Source of the DNA: Muribaculaceae bacterium
Lineage (GTDB): Bacteria; Bacteroidota; Bacteroidia; Bacteroidales; Muribaculaceae
Direction of reading: 5' to 3'
DNA: 39,203 nt
Assembly (NCBI GenBank): GCA_017391675.1
Contig: JAFOXR010000070.1
Coordinates: forward strand, 1-39,203
How positions within the stretch are numbered: position 1 is the stretch's first letter; every line of letters begins with the position of its first letter. The position numbers and the translations under genes are program-made. The notes below the pieces were generated by a model that searched no databases, had not been told where the DNA came from, and saw only the letters and a program-made list of their open reading frames with translations. This document shows, one piece after another, positions 8,825 to 17,733 of the stretch.

Positions 8825-9301
8825 CTCCACGAAGCTGTAGTCATAGGGATTTCGTTCGTCGGCCTCATGGTCTTCGCGCGAAATCTCTTCCCATTGGCTG
8901 TTGTCATATTCAGGGAAGAATGTGTCGGCATCGGGGAATGAAGCATGCAGCAGGGTGAGGTGGAGCGTGTCGGTGAGGCTGAAGGCCTCGTTGTAGAGCA
9001 TTCCACCGCCTAAGATATAGCGGTCGCCGTCGTTGGCAGTTGCTTCCAGTGCTTCTTCAAGCGAGTGGTACACTTCGGCTCCCGGTGCTGTGAAATGCTG
9101 ATTGCGTGTTATTACCACATTCTTTCGGCCAGGCAATGCTCCTTTGGGCAAAGAATCCCATGTGCGGCGTCCCATGATGATGGTGTGGCCCATGGTGATG
9201 TTCTTGAAATGCTTCAAGTCGGCTGGCAGATGGCAAAGCAAGTCGCCATTCTTTCCTATTGCGCCATTTTCGGCTACTACTACGATTGCTGCTAGACTCA
9301 T
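8810..9301 (-). CDS. folA: Dihydrofolate reductase
   Basis: Reduces dihydrofolate to tetrahydrofolate with NADPH in the cytosol, restoring the cofactor spent by thymidylate synthase. The 163 residues match the family in length and order: IVVVAENGAIGKNG at the start, the substrate-binding LPADLKHFK with the key acidic residue D28, IIMGRRTWDSLP, and the NADPH-site YILGGG. The usual Trp just before the LPADL segment is Cys23 here. The gene lies 28 bp downstream of thyA, forming the common thyA-folA pair, and overlaps the 3' end of the channel gene on the other strand. Confidence 0.96.
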   Translation of the reverse strand: MSLAAIVVVAENGAIGKNGDLLCHLPADLKHFKNITMGHTIIMGRRTWDSLPKGALPGRKNVVITRNQHFTAPGAEVYHSLEEALEATANDGDRYILGGGMLYNEAFSLTDTLHLTLLHASFPDADTFFPEYDNSQWEEISREDHEADERNPYDYSFVELRRR

Positions 9302-9329
9302 GCTGATTGTCTTAATTGGAATTGTGTCA

Positions 9330-10124
9330 TTATACTGCCACCACTCCCTTGATGTGAGGGTGCGGGTCGTAATCTTCTAGCGAGAAGTCTTCAAACTGGA
9401 AGTCGAAGATGCTTTTCACATTAGGATTTATCACCATTCTGGGCAGAGGGCGAGGTTCGCGGCTCATCTGTTCTTTCACCTGCTCGAAGTGGTTGGTATA
9501 GATGTGGGCATCTCCCATGGTGTGTACAAATTCTCCTGGTTCAAGTCCTGTCACTTGCGCCATCATCATGAGCAATAGTGCATAAGATGCAATGTTGAAC
9601 GGCACGCCAAGGAAGATGTCGGCGCTGCGCTGATATAGCTGCAGGCTCAGTTTGCCGTCGGCCACATAGAACTGGAACATTGTGTGGCAAGGAGGCAGAG
9701 CCATTGACGGCACATCTGCCACATTCCACGCGCTCACTAGCAGGCGACGGGAATCGGGGCTGTTCTTTATCATGTCCACCACCTGAGAGATCTGGTCAAT
9801 CACACCGCCGTTACCGTCGGGCCATGAACGCCATTGATGACCGTATACAGGACCCAGTTCGCCGTTCTCGTCGGCCCATTCGTTCCATATTCTCACGCCG
9901 TGTTCCTGCAGGTAATGCACATTGGTATCGCCTTTCAAGAACCATAGCAGTTCGTATATAATGGATTTGAGATGCAGTTTCTTTGTGGTAAGACAAGGGA
10001 ACCCATCGGCAAGGTTGAAGCGCATCTGATGTCCGAACACGCTTTTAGTGCCTGTTCCGGTGCGGTCGCTTTTCAAAGTGCCTTCTTCCATCACGCGATG
10101 CAGCAAGTCAAGATATTGTTTCAT
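9330..10124 (-). CDS. thyA: Thymidylate synthase
   Basis: Converts dUMP to dTMP using methylenetetrahydrofolate. From the ATG at 10124 the protein is 264 residues, the classic length, starting [15 protein letters not shown]; the longer open frame upstream has no family similarity. The catalytic cysteine lies in LPPCH (C146), followed by [16 protein letters not shown], which binds dUMP, and the C-terminal [10 protein letters not shown]. First gene of the thyA-folA pair. A TATATTTG box (10162-10155, minus strand) fits a -7 element about 30 bp upstream, though no clear -33 element accompanies it. Confidence 0.97.
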   Translation of the reverse strand: MKQYLDLLHRVMEEGTLKSDRTGTGTKSVFGHQMRFNLADGFPCLTTKKLHLKSIIYELLWFLKGDTNVHYLQEHGVRIWNEWADENGELGPVYGHQWRSWPDGNGGVIDQISQVVDMIKNSPDSRRLLVSAWNVADVPSMALPPCHTMFQFYVADGKLSLQLYQRSADIFLGVPFNIASYALLLMMMAQVTGLEPGEFVHTMGDAHIYTNHFEQVKEQMSREPRPLPRMVINPNVKSIFDFQFEDFSLEDYDPHPHIKGVVAV

Positions 10125-10154
10125 GAGCCTGAATGAGATTGAATTAATAATACG

Positions 10155-10162
10155 CAAATATA
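10155..10162 (-). promoter_or_regulatory. Candidate -7 box for thyA-folA
   Basis: TATATTTG on the minus strand fits TAnnTTTG and is well placed about 30 bp before the thyA start. No matching TTG is seen 19-21 bp upstream. Confidence 0.35.
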
Positions 10163-10230
10163 CAACAAAGAAATGAAAAGATTGCACGGCACAGAGCGTT
10201 TTTGCACATTTTACCGGGCCATAAAATAAA

Positions 10231-10262
10231 ACGAGATTGCATCGTGTGTGATGCAACCTCGT
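10231..10262 (-). terminator. Intrinsic terminator after the TPR protein gene
   Basis: Arms 10231-10243 and 10250-10262 pair over 12 of 13 positions around a short GT-rich loop. On the minus strand the hairpin is followed by TTTTATTTTA. It separates the TPR gene from thyA. Confidence 0.8.
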
Positions 10263-10303
10263 AAAGACATATAGTTCATTTAAACGATTAATGCTTCCGG
10301 CTA

Positions 10304-10981
10304 TTACTTGCCAGCTTGAGCCTTAGCGCGTTCAATCATCTTGTCTACATCTACTTGGTAACCCATGATGAAGTTAGGATACTTGTCCTTGATAGATTGA
10401 AGCAATTCAGCTTCTTCAGCGTACTTTTGTTGTTCGCGAAGCACTGTAGCTTTCTTCAAGATGAAAAGAGGAGTGTAAAGTTCGTTTTCGTTAGAAAGCG
10501 AGATAGCTTCGTTAAACGCCTTCACAGCTTCGTCATACTTTTGCAAGTTCACATAGCAGTCGCCAAGAAGAGACTTAGCAGCTGGTCCTACAAGAGTACC
10601 TGCAGCGTCAAATTCGTTGACATACTTAGCAGCTTCTTCATATTTACCTTGTTGGAAAAGAATGATAGCAGCGTTCAGTCCAGCGCGGTTAGCAGCATCG
10701 TTGCTGTAGTTGTCGGCAACGGCCATATATTCATTAAGCGCGATAGAATCTTGACCTAGAGTGTAGTCCACATCAGCCTTAGCGATTTCTTCTTTAGCTT
10801 TTTCAAGGTTTGGATTCTGGATAAGGTAGATATAGCCTAGGATTATTGCAGCGATAGCGATAATTGCAGCTACAACCCATACTATCATTTTCTTGTTGTC
10901 TTCCACTTTCTTCTCGATGCCCGAAAGTGATTCGTTAAGTTCCTCAATAGAGGTGCGAGTTTCGTTTACTTTTTTAGCCAT
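10304..10981 (-). CDS. Membrane-anchored tetratricopeptide repeat protein (YfgM-like)
   Basis: A 225-residue protein with a charged, coiled-coil-prone N-terminus, one transmembrane helix at about 33-53 and a soluble part with TPR-like helices, such as [17 protein letters not shown] and [17 protein letters not shown]. This is the build of periplasmic TPR proteins of the YfgM/DUF2133-like type, which in other bacteria help envelope protein biogenesis. The substrate cannot be told. It ends just before a strong terminator and has a TACTTTTG box upstream, so it is probably a single-gene unit. Confidence 0.8.
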   Translation of the reverse strand: MAKKVNETRTSIEELNESLSGIEKKVEDNKKMIVWVVAAIIAIAAIILGYIYLIQNPNLEKAKEEIAKADVDYTLGQDSIALNEYMAVADNYSNDAANRAGLNAAIILFQQGKYEEAAKYVNEFDAAGTLVGPAAKSLLGDCYVNLQKYDEAVKAFNEAISLSNENELYTPLFILKKATVLREQQKYAEEAELLQSIKDKYPNFIMGYQVDVDKMIERAKAQAGK

Positions 10982-11025
10982 ATTATTATTTATCTTTATT
11001 TTTCGATGAAAATTAATTTATCATG

Positions 11026-11033
11026 CAAAAGTA
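11026..11033 (-). promoter_or_regulatory. Candidate -7 box for the TPR gene
   Basis: TACTTTTG on the minus strand, 45 bp before the start codon, fits TAnnTTTG. A TTTG lies 24 bp further upstream, slightly too far for the usual 19-21 bp spacer. Confidence 0.4.
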
Positions 11034-11090
11034 ATAGATTAACGCTGAATAAAAAAACAAAAGCTGCGATTTTTTTAATTTCTTTGAAAA

Positions 11091-11372
11091 TTATCCCCCT
11101 AAAACGGCTATAGAAATTATATTTTTACGATGCGTTGCGAGAATTGCTGATTGCCTATCACGACATTGACGATATAAACCACTTCGTTCAATGCGCTTGT
11201 AGGTAAAATGCGAAACAGGCACATCAATGTATTTCATCAATGAAGCCACTTCGGGTGATGGTGGTATCACCGAATACTTTCTCGTAGCGTAATCGCCATA
11301 TTGTTCCTCTGCCCTAATACTTATATTGCATAGTGCCAATAACAGGATTATATATGCCCTTAGATTTATCAT
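11091..11372 (-). pseudogene. Relic of a second RHS gene joined to a T9SS sorting-domain remnant
   Basis: The 93-codon frame opens with a signal peptide (about residues 1-21), then IPPSPEVASLMKYIDVPVSHF, the usual N-terminus of Bacteroidota RHS/SpvB-like secreted proteins, which normally continues for over a thousand residues. Directly after HFT the frame turns to unlike sequence. In the next frame over, starting near 11205 and stopping at a TAA near 11120, the DNA encodes ALNEVVYIVNVVIGNQ and FSQRIVKI, which resembles the end of a type IX secretion C-terminal sorting domain. I read it as a deletion scar that joins the beginning and end of long-lost genes. It lies 30 bp after the immunity-like gene and cannot make a working protein. 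Confidence 0.6.
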
Positions 11373-11402
11373 GGTTTTGTTCTTTACACTTGTTATTATT
11401 AC

Positions 11403-11747
11403 TTATTTATTTCTTTTCTTTATGACATACATATTAATTACTAGAGATATTGTGCATGGAACGAAGTAAATTAGCGACACGAAACGAAAAAACATATCAG
11501 AATCTATTATAAAATATATCCCAAAAATTAAAGGAAGAATAGTTTTTAGAATAGTTTTTTTTAATAATGTCTTAGTTGATTTATTAATTAAATCATTTAT
11601 TCCAGGCATTAATATCATGTAAACTAGCATTGGAAAAGCTAAATAAAAGTATTCATCTCCACCATCATAAATAGTATTTACAATTATATTATAGATAACT
11701 ATTATCAATGCATATTGAATTAATATTTCTTTCCAGAGTTTCATCAT
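11403..11747 (-). CDS. Small four-helix membrane protein, likely immunity protein for the RHS-lipase toxin
   Basis: A 114-residue, very hydrophobic and AT-rich gene product with about four transmembrane helices (roughly 9-27, 33-50, 65-83 and 87-107) and a basic tail KKRNK. I do not recognise a family. Its ATG overlaps the TGA of the RHS gene as ATGA, the tight coupling typical of toxin-immunity pairs, and its base composition matches the toxin tip and not the RHS body. A membrane location suits protection against a lipase acting on phospholipids. The role is inferred from position, size and composition only. Confidence 0.65.
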   Translation of the reverse strand: MMKLWKEILIQYALIIVIYNIIVNTIYDGGDEYFYLAFPMLVYMILMPGINDLINKSTKTLLKKTILKTILPLIFGIYFIIDSDMFFRFVSLIYFVPCTISLVINMYVIKKRNK

Positions 11748-14700
11748 TTTAAACTATTAATTAAATTTTGTATAGTATGCCCATTTTTTAATGAATTCCA
11801 ATCCTCAGGTTTTATTATATTAATATTTCCATTTACATCTGGTAATAAATTTAAAGGAATATTTTGTATTAAATTTAATGGATCTGATGCTAATATGTAT
11901 GCATCAATATTACTCTCGACAGGTTTAATCATATTAACCCCATTAAATAATTTTGTTGCTTGACTTACACCTGCAGCATTGAATGTTAAGGCTCTTAAAC
12001 CTGTCTTCATTGAACCTAATGCCGCTAGTCCTCCTCCCAATGAGTGCCCAGTTAAAGTTAATTCCGATGTTCCGATATCCGCTTGTAATACTTGCAAGTT
12101 CTTTATGGCTTGACTATATTGTCCTGATGCTCCAATCAATTGCAAGCCATCATGAAGAATATCAGTAACATCTTGCGTACCTGCAAATGCATATGTATAT
12201 TCGATACTACCATCTTCTAATGTTCGTTCATATACTGCTGATTTAAGTCCATACTGATTATTTAATATGGAAGTTTTATTTTGAGAAAGTGTCCAACCAC
12301 CTATTAATATGTCATCAGATTGATCTCCATATACATGAGATGACATTCTTAATGCTTCAGTTGGAGTTGGTTCATCTCCATTTCTATCCATAAACTTCAG
12401 TGGATTATTCATGCCATAGTGGTACGGCGAGAATGGGTAGTATTTTTCTGCCAATGGGTCTTGCTGGAGGAAAGTTCCCCCGAGAAGGGCATCGCGGAAG
12501 CGGGCGTTGTTGTAGTATCCGTACAAACCCTTCATCGGTTGCCATTCCAAACCCAGGTGGAAGCGGTTGTCGGCATTCATCTGATACCTCGTGCTCGGCA
12601 CTCCGTATGCCGAGTAGTCGGTCGACTGGATTACCGTTCCCGATGAGTTCAGCACCGCCCTCACGCTTCCCTGATGGTCATAGACATAGTATTTGTAGGA
12701 AGTCGTGTTAAAATTGAAATTAATGTCTATATATCCGCCGTCGATATACAACCGTTTGGGGATTGTATTTTCCAGAATAAAATCACCTGTCTTAGTCAAG
12801 CTTAGCGACCTGAGCGATGTGCTGGTGGAAGTACTGCCGTTTACCGTCGAGATTATACGCTCTCGCTCGAAGCGACCGTAGTATGTGCCGTCACTCCTAT
12901 ACTTATGCTCTATGTAGCTGCCGTCGCCAAAGGTGATTTTCAACGGCTGGTTCAGGTGGTTGTAGGTGATGGAGGTGATGCCTCTCGAGGGGTCGGCTGT
13001 GCGGTTGCCGTTGGCATCATAGCTCCAACCGCTCTCATAGTCCCCCTTGGCGATGCTCGGAATGTCGGGATACAGACCCTCTGAAGTCTTGCTCTCGTTG
13101 AGCGACGATATCCTGTTCCCGTCATAGCTCAATGAAATGTACTGAATGGGGTTGGTATTGGCATTACCGCGGGTGATTACAAGCGGATTGCCGTTCTCGT
13201 CATAGCTGAAACTCTCGCTGAATATCTTCTGAGTGTCGGCAGCAGTTATCGAATTTACCGATGCCAGTCGGTCGAAATCATCGTAGCCGTAGGTTACAGA
13301 GAAATTTTCTGGTGTTCCGCTGCTGTTGATGCTTGAGAATGTCATTGCCGACAGTGTTCCATCAAATTGAGGAATTCCTCCCGACAGTGTGGTGTTGTAG
13401 TATAACGATTGCTGGAATACGGGCGAACTCAGCGATGTCGTCCACCCACGCAGATTATAGCCGTAGTTGGTGCGCTTGCTGTTGGACGAACTTCCTCCGG
13501 GAAAAACCGTTTCGCTTGACTTCCGGGCAACCTCGTCATAGCTGTAGGTGCGAAGCGTTGTCCATGCTCCGTTGTTCATCTTATGCTGCACTCTGGTCAG
13601 TGCACCCCAGTTATTGTAGCTGTAGGCATACTCGCTTGTATAGGTGAATCCCAGGTCGGTATTATTATATACCGTCTTCTTGCCCGTAAGGTCGCCTGCG
13701 AAATTATACTTGCTGAAGGTGTGTATGCTGTATACTCCGTCCAGGTTGTTCTCGTACTCGAGGACTATGCGCTTGCGGTCGTCATAGCGATAGGTGGTGA
13801 GTATCTGGTACCAGTCTTCCCACACTGCCTTGCCTGTGAGCATGCCCATACCGTTGTCCAATCCTGCAGGGTAGCTGCTGTCGGCAGGCATTGCTACGGC
13901 GTTGGGGATTGTTGACAGATAGCTGTAATTGTCGTAGAAGTATGAGACAAGTGGCTCGAAGTTGGCTATTCCGCATGTGTCGGTATAATAGAGTTTGTTT
14001 GCATAGGCTGCTGTAGGCTGCAGGGTTTCTATTGCCAGCTTGTTGCTCCATTCGTTCTGGAGCGACTCTCTGGTTTTTCCCGTAAGCGTAGCGATGCCTT
14101 CCACTGCCTTGCGGTAGCGGGAGTCCAGTTTCATGACCCTCCATTTGTTGCCCGCTCTCAAGTTCCCGTCCTGACGCAGTACCACATTACCCAGCGCATC
14201 ATATACCAGATATTCCGACTCCGCTCCCGGCAACCGTTTCTCTATCATTCTTCTGCATTGGTCGTAGGCGTAATGATAGCACAGCTTGCTGACGGTCCCG
14301 CTGTCGCAGGCTCCGTTGCCGCTTTCAAGGAATATGGCAGCAGCCTTAGGCGGAATGACATAAGTAAGCAGTCCGCAGATATTGTATACATAATAGGTTT
14401 CCAGCGACTTCTCCTGAGTCCACCGGCGTTCAAGCAGAAGCCTCTTGTCCTTGTCGGTAAACTTCACTATCTGTTCATCGTTCTCTCCCGAATACCATTC
14501 GTATCTCAAAGTGCCTTCCGCGTAGTTTCCGTTAAGAACCAGTTCGCCCGAAGAACTTACATCGAATCGGGGACAATTGAACTCCGGATAGTAATCGGTG
14601 TTGAAGCCCCTTGATTTGAGAATGAATTTTCCTTTGTTACGCCAGTCCTCACCCGGATTCCACACAGCCTCTTCACGCAACTCGGGAGTGCGGTCAGTCA

Positions 14701-15103
14701 GGGACTCTGTGTATGGGTAGGCATCGTTATAGAAAGTGCGGGCAATGGATTTCGCATCGTCGGGATTGATGTAATCCCCGTTGCACTGTTCTCCTTCAAT
14801 CGGAAGCCATTGTCTGTAAGGCAATCCGTAGCTGTTGTATTCGGTAATGGTACAAAGGTCAAGAGTTTCGCCGCTTGCTCCCTGCTGAATCGTTTGAATC
14901 GGGCGGCCAAGACCGTCATAGTAGTCAATGGTGATGCGGGCGTTTTCAAAATCGATTGTAGGGTTCGATGTGTATAGCTCTGTCATCTGTGACTTGCGCA
15001 CATAGTTCATTGACGCCGTCTGCCCAACAACGGCATTACTGCATAGCAGCATAACAAACAGACACAAGCCAATCCTTGTTATAGTATTCTCCCGCAGTTT
15101 CAT
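11744..15103 (-). CDS. Secreted RHS-repeat polymorphic toxin with C-terminal class 3 lipase domain
   Basis: A 1119-residue protein: signal peptide to about residue 28, a DUF6443-like N-terminal region with YDGLGRPIQTIQQGASG, many YD-type repeats (YSYDEVAR, YGYDDFDRL, YDENGNP), and an RHS core end YHYGMNNPLKFMDRNGDE finishing near 911. The last 208 residues form a different domain: YAFAGTQDVTDILHD matches the class 3 lipase FRGT...D signature, GHSLGG is the nucleophile elbow (S1021), with D1074 in ASDPLN and H1109 in NGHTIQ as likely triad partners. RHS shells enclose and deliver such tips; a phospholipase-like attack on rival cells is the natural inference. The DNA of the tip (11744 to about 12370) is far more AT-rich than the body, pointing to tip exchange. 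It overlaps the membrane protein gene by 4 bp. Confidence 0.88.
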   Translation of the reverse strand: MKLRENTITRIGLCLFVMLLCSNAVVGQTASMNYVRKSQMTELYTSNPTIDFENARITIDYYDGLGRPIQTIQQGASGETLDLCTITEYNSYGLPYRQWLPIEGEQCNGDYINPDDAKSIARTFYNDAYPYTESLTDRTPELREEAVWNPGEDWRNKGKFILKSRGFNTDYYPEFNCPRFDVSSSGELVLNGNYAEGTLRYEWYSGENDEQIVKFTDKDKRLLLERRWTQEKSLETYYVYNICGLLTYVIPPKAAAIFLESGNGACDSGTVSKLCYHYAYDQCRRMIEKRLPGAESEYLVYDALGNVVLRQDGNLRAGNKWRVMKLDSRYRKAVEGIATLTGKTRESLQNEWSNKLAIETLQPTAAYANKLYYTDTCGIANFEPLVSYFYDNYSYLSTIPNAVAMPADSSYPAGLDNGMGMLTGKAVWEDWYQILTTYRYDDRKRIVLEYENNLDGVYSIHTFSKYNFAGDLTGKKTVYNNTDLGFTYTSEYAYSYNNWGALTRVQHKMNNGAWTTLRTYSYDEVARKSSETVFPGGSSSNSKRTNYGYNLRGWTTSLSSPVFQQSLYYNTTLSGGIPQFDGTLSAMTFSSINSSGTPENFSVTYGYDDFDRLASVNSITAADTQKIFSESFSYDENGNPLVITRGNANTNPIQYISLSYDGNRISSLNESKTSEGLYPDIPSIAKGDYESGWSYDANGNRTADPSRGITSITYNHLNQPLKITFGDGSYIEHKYRSDGTYYGRFERERIISTVNGSTSTSTSLRSLSLTKTGDFILENTIPKRLYIDGGYIDINFNFNTTSYKYYVYDHQGSVRAVLNSSGTVIQSTDYSAYGVPSTRYQMNADNRFHLGLEWQPMKGLYGYYNNARFRDALLGGTFLQQDPLAEKYYPFSPYHYGMNNPLKFMDRNGDEPTPTEALRMSSHVYGDQSDDILIGGWTLSQNKTSILNNQYGLKSAVYERTLEDGSIEYTYAFAGTQDVTDILHDGLQLIGASGQYSQAIKNLQVLQADIGTSELTLTGHSLGGGLAALGSMKTGLRALTFNAAGVSQATKLFNGVNMIKPVESNIDAYILASDPLNLIQNIPLNLLPDVNGNINIIKPEDWNSLKNGHTIQNLINSLK

Positions 15104-15181
15104 GATGTTTTAATTTTGTTATTGATAACACATACTCTCATGGCAGCACACGCTATAATGATAATGCAGCATGCACCTCAA

Positions 15182-15213
15182 CAAATTTAAACATTTATTT
15201 CCACAATTCCAAA
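15182..15213 (-). promoter_or_regulatory. Promoter of the RHS toxin gene
   Basis: On the minus strand TTTG (15213-15210), a 20-nt spacer and TAAATTTG (15189-15182), a full match to the Bacteroidota consensus, about 79 bp before the RHS ATG. Confidence 0.6.
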
Positions 15214-15270
15214 TATCTTCCGCATTTCCTTCAATGAGCGGATAAAAATAGTTTATTTGTTTTGGTGAAA

Positions 15271-17001
15271 TCATTTGAACAGCAGGTCGTAGTCGCGTTT
15301 TGCTGCTTGTTTTACCCATTCATCAGGAATGAATCGCCATTGGTTAAGTGCTTTGGGCGACAGGGTACCTTGTTTGCGAATGTATTCCATAAGGTAGAAT
15401 CGCAGGTCTTTGTCGGTGGAGAATACGATGCGTGCGTGCAATTGGTCTTGCGGAATGCCTGCGCCACGAGTGAGCAGTTCGCCGCCACCATTGCCGCGAT
15501 AGGAATTGATAGCGACTTTATAGGTTTTGTCCATTAAGAACGGTGTGCCATCGTCCATTGACGATATGCTTATTTTCTCGCCTTGCGGCTTGGTTACATC
15601 TACGGTGTATATGATACCAGCTGCTGAATCGAAGTTATAGCTTGGATTAGCGAAAATGGCATGGCTCTTGTCTTCTTCGGGCGTGATGTCCTTAAGCAGA
15701 AGCAGGCTGTCGTCGGGCGATGTCATCTGCCGTGTCCATATAGAGTAGGAGTATTCCAGGTAGTCCTTAATCTCTTTGCCAGTGAGTTCCATGACATAAA
15801 GCATGTTTTCATACTTGTAGAGGTTGAACATGTCGCTCATGTAGATGTCGCCTTTGTCGATAGTGGCATCAAACGATAGCGGGGCGGCAAAAGATATGTC
15901 GGCTCCCGAAATGGCTAGCTGCAGCGTGTGAATGAAGTCGATGAATGCCGATGAACCGAAATAGGCAGGGCGTGTGTCGAGAGAAGCTGTGATGGTGCCG
16001 ATTTTCTGCTTTACGAAATTGTCTACATCGTCGTATTGCTTCTTGAAGTGTGCCATAAATTCCTTGCTCGGTTCATACTTGTTCATGTCGGTGAGGCGAG
16101 CATCGATGTTCATGCTAGTCTCATTCCCGTTTTTCGTAATGGTGATGTCGATGTCGCTCACAGCGTTTCCGTTGCTGCCTGGATTAACAGCCATTACATA
16201 GTTGCCCTCGCAGTTGGGCACATTCTGGCAGAACTGACGGTGGTCGTGCCCCATGAGCACGATGTGGAATCCCGGTACATTCTGGGCTACTGTGAGAGAA
16301 GCGTTTTCGTTCCACTTGCCGGTGTTCTTTGACGCGTCTCTGCCCGAGTGGAATAGCCCTATGAGAATGTCGGGCTTTTCTTTTTCCTGAATGATTTTCA
16401 CCCATTTGCGTGCCGAAGTTTCCATGTCTTCAAACTGCAGCCCTTCCCACAGGTTTTCTGCTAGCCATGCAGGAATTGCAGGGGTGATGAGTCCCAGAAC
16501 GGCAATCTTGATGCCGTCGCGCTCGATTATCTTGTAGGGAGGCAGATAGGGCGCTCCTGTTTTTGTGTCGATGATATTTGCTCCCAGTACAGGGAAGTTG
16601 CATTCTTTTACCCATCGGTCATACACGGCATGCCCTGTTTCAATGTCATGATTGCCCATATTGGCGGCATCGTAGCGCATGAAATTGAGCATGTCGGCAC
16701 ACAGATGAGAAGAAACGGTATCGATGAAGTTATAGTAGTAGACCGACGGCTGTCCTTGCAGAATGTCGCCGTTGTCGAGCAGAATGAGGTTTTCTCCAAA
16801 GGTCTTTCGCTGCTCTTCGGCGAATGCGTGAACGCGTGCCAGGCTTCCGCCCCATGCCTTGCGGTTGATGAAGTCATATGGGAAGAAATTGCCGTGAATG
16901 TCGCTAGTCTGGACAATCTTCAGCTTTATTGTGTGTTCCTGTGCGTTTATAGTGTTAAACCCTGCTGCTAGAATCATTATGAGTGAGATTAACCGTTTCA
17001 T
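15271..17001 (-). CDS. Secreted 5'-nucleotidase / 2',3'-cyclic phosphodiesterase family protein
   Basis: A periplasmic or surface metallophosphoesterase that removes phosphate from nucleotides. The ATG at 17001 gives 576 residues with a signal peptide MKRLISLIMILAAGFNTINA; the upstream TTG at 17013 is less likely. Metal-binding motifs are TSDIHG (D34, H36), NGDILQG at 78-84, GNHD at 116-119 and GHDHR at 251-255. The C-terminal half has the 5'-nucleotidase C domain, with RGNGGGELLTRGAGI near 490-505 contributing to substrate binding. It is the last gene of the minus-strand run and follows the SGNH hydrolase by 45 bp, so co-transcription is likely. Specific substrate not readable. Confidence 0.9.
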   Translation of the reverse strand: MKRLISLIMILAAGFNTINAQEHTIKLKIVQTSDIHGNFFPYDFINRKAWGGSLARVHAFAEEQRKTFGENLILLDNGDILQGQPSVYYYNFIDTVSSHLCADMLNFMRYDAANMGNHDIETGHAVYDRWVKECNFPVLGANIIDTKTGAPYLPPYKIIERDGIKIAVLGLITPAIPAWLAENLWEGLQFEDMETSARKWVKIIQEKEKPDILIGLFHSGRDASKNTGKWNENASLTVAQNVPGFHIVLMGHDHRQFCQNVPNCEGNYVMAVNPGSNGNAVSDIDITITKNGNETSMNIDARLTDMNKYEPSKEFMAHFKKQYDDVDNFVKQKIGTITASLDTRPAYFGSSAFIDFIHTLQLAISGADISFAAPLSFDATIDKGDIYMSDMFNLYKYENMLYVMELTGKEIKDYLEYSYSIWTRQMTSPDDSLLLLKDITPEEDKSHAIFANPSYNFDSAAGIIYTVDVTKPQGEKISISSMDDGTPFLMDKTYKVAINSYRGNGGGELLTRGAGIPQDQLHARIVFSTDKDLRFYLMEYIRKQGTLSPKALNQWRFIPDEWVKQAAKRDYDLLFK

Positions 17002-17046
17002 AGAATGTAACAATTTAAGTGCGTAGAAGGTCGCTGTAAAGTTGCA

Positions 17047-17733
17047 TTAATGCGTTCCGGCAAGTGCTTGCATGAGAACAACTTCCATTACCTTGTAGCC
17101 TGGCAGCGTGGGGTGACAGCCGTCGTTGGTATACTCAGGATTCAGAGCGCCCTCGGGTGTAGCAAGCGGTGAATGGTAGTCCACAAAAATGAAGTCGTTC
17201 TTGCTTGCATATTCCTTAATCATGGCGTTAAGAGAGATGATTTCTTTGGCAGGCTTCAAGTCGGGGCGCCATGAATACCGGTCGCAGGGCAGAACGCTGC
17301 ACAGTACAACACCTATGCCGTGATGCTGAGCGAGTTCAGCCATTGAGATGATGTTCCCCAATATATTTTCCAGTGAAATTTTCTTGTTGTTTTCGGCAAT
17401 GTCGTTGGTGCCTGCAAGAATTATTACCTTTTTGGGGTGCAGGCTGATGACATCTTGACGGAATCTCACAAGCATTTCGCTAGTGGTTTGTCCTGAGATG
17501 CCTCGTCCCACGAAATTGTTGTCGTGGAAAAATGCCGAGTCGTTCTTTACCCAGAAGTCGGTAATGGAGTTTCCCATGAAAACGGCTTCGGGCTGTGTGG
17601 TTACAGCTTTGTTCTTATCGGCATAGCGATAGAATTGTGCCCAGTCTTCCTTTTTCGTTTGAGCATCGGTCGCCATGCACATAAGCACAGCAATTGCCGA
17701 AAGGATTATTCTTGCTATGATATTTTTCTTCAT
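17047..17733 (-). CDS. SGNH/GDSL-family hydrolase, exported
   Basis: A 228-residue esterase or acylhydrolase with signal peptide (about 1-24). The four family blocks are intact: FMGNSITD (nucleophile S56), GRGISGQTT with the oxyanion Gly, ILAGTNDI (N110) and DGCHPT with the Asp-x-x-His dyad (D204, H207). Such proteins in Bacteroidota remove acetyl or acyl groups from sugars or lipids. Its ATG overlaps the end of the epimerase gene by 4 bp, indicating translational coupling. Confidence 0.9.
   Translation of the reverse strand: MKKNIIARIILSAIAVLMCMATDAQTKKEDWAQFYRYADKNKAVTTQPEAVFMGNSITDFWVKNDSAFFHDNNFVGRGISGQTTSEMLVRFRQDVISLHPKKVIILAGTNDIAENNKKISLENILGNIISMAELAQHHGIGVVLCSVLPCDRYSWRPDLKPAKEIISLNAMIKEYASKNDFIFVDYHSPLATPEGALNPEYTNDGCHPTLPGYKVMEVVLMQALAGTH

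Noticed and set aside
10125-10256. N-terminal extension of thymidylate synthase
   Set aside because: Not part of the family; ATG at 10124 gives the standard 264-residue protein and the region holds the promoter box.
15119-15319. 66-codon minus-strand frame before the RHS gene
   Set aside because: Overlaps the 5'-nucleotidase 3' end and the RHS promoter; no protein-like features.
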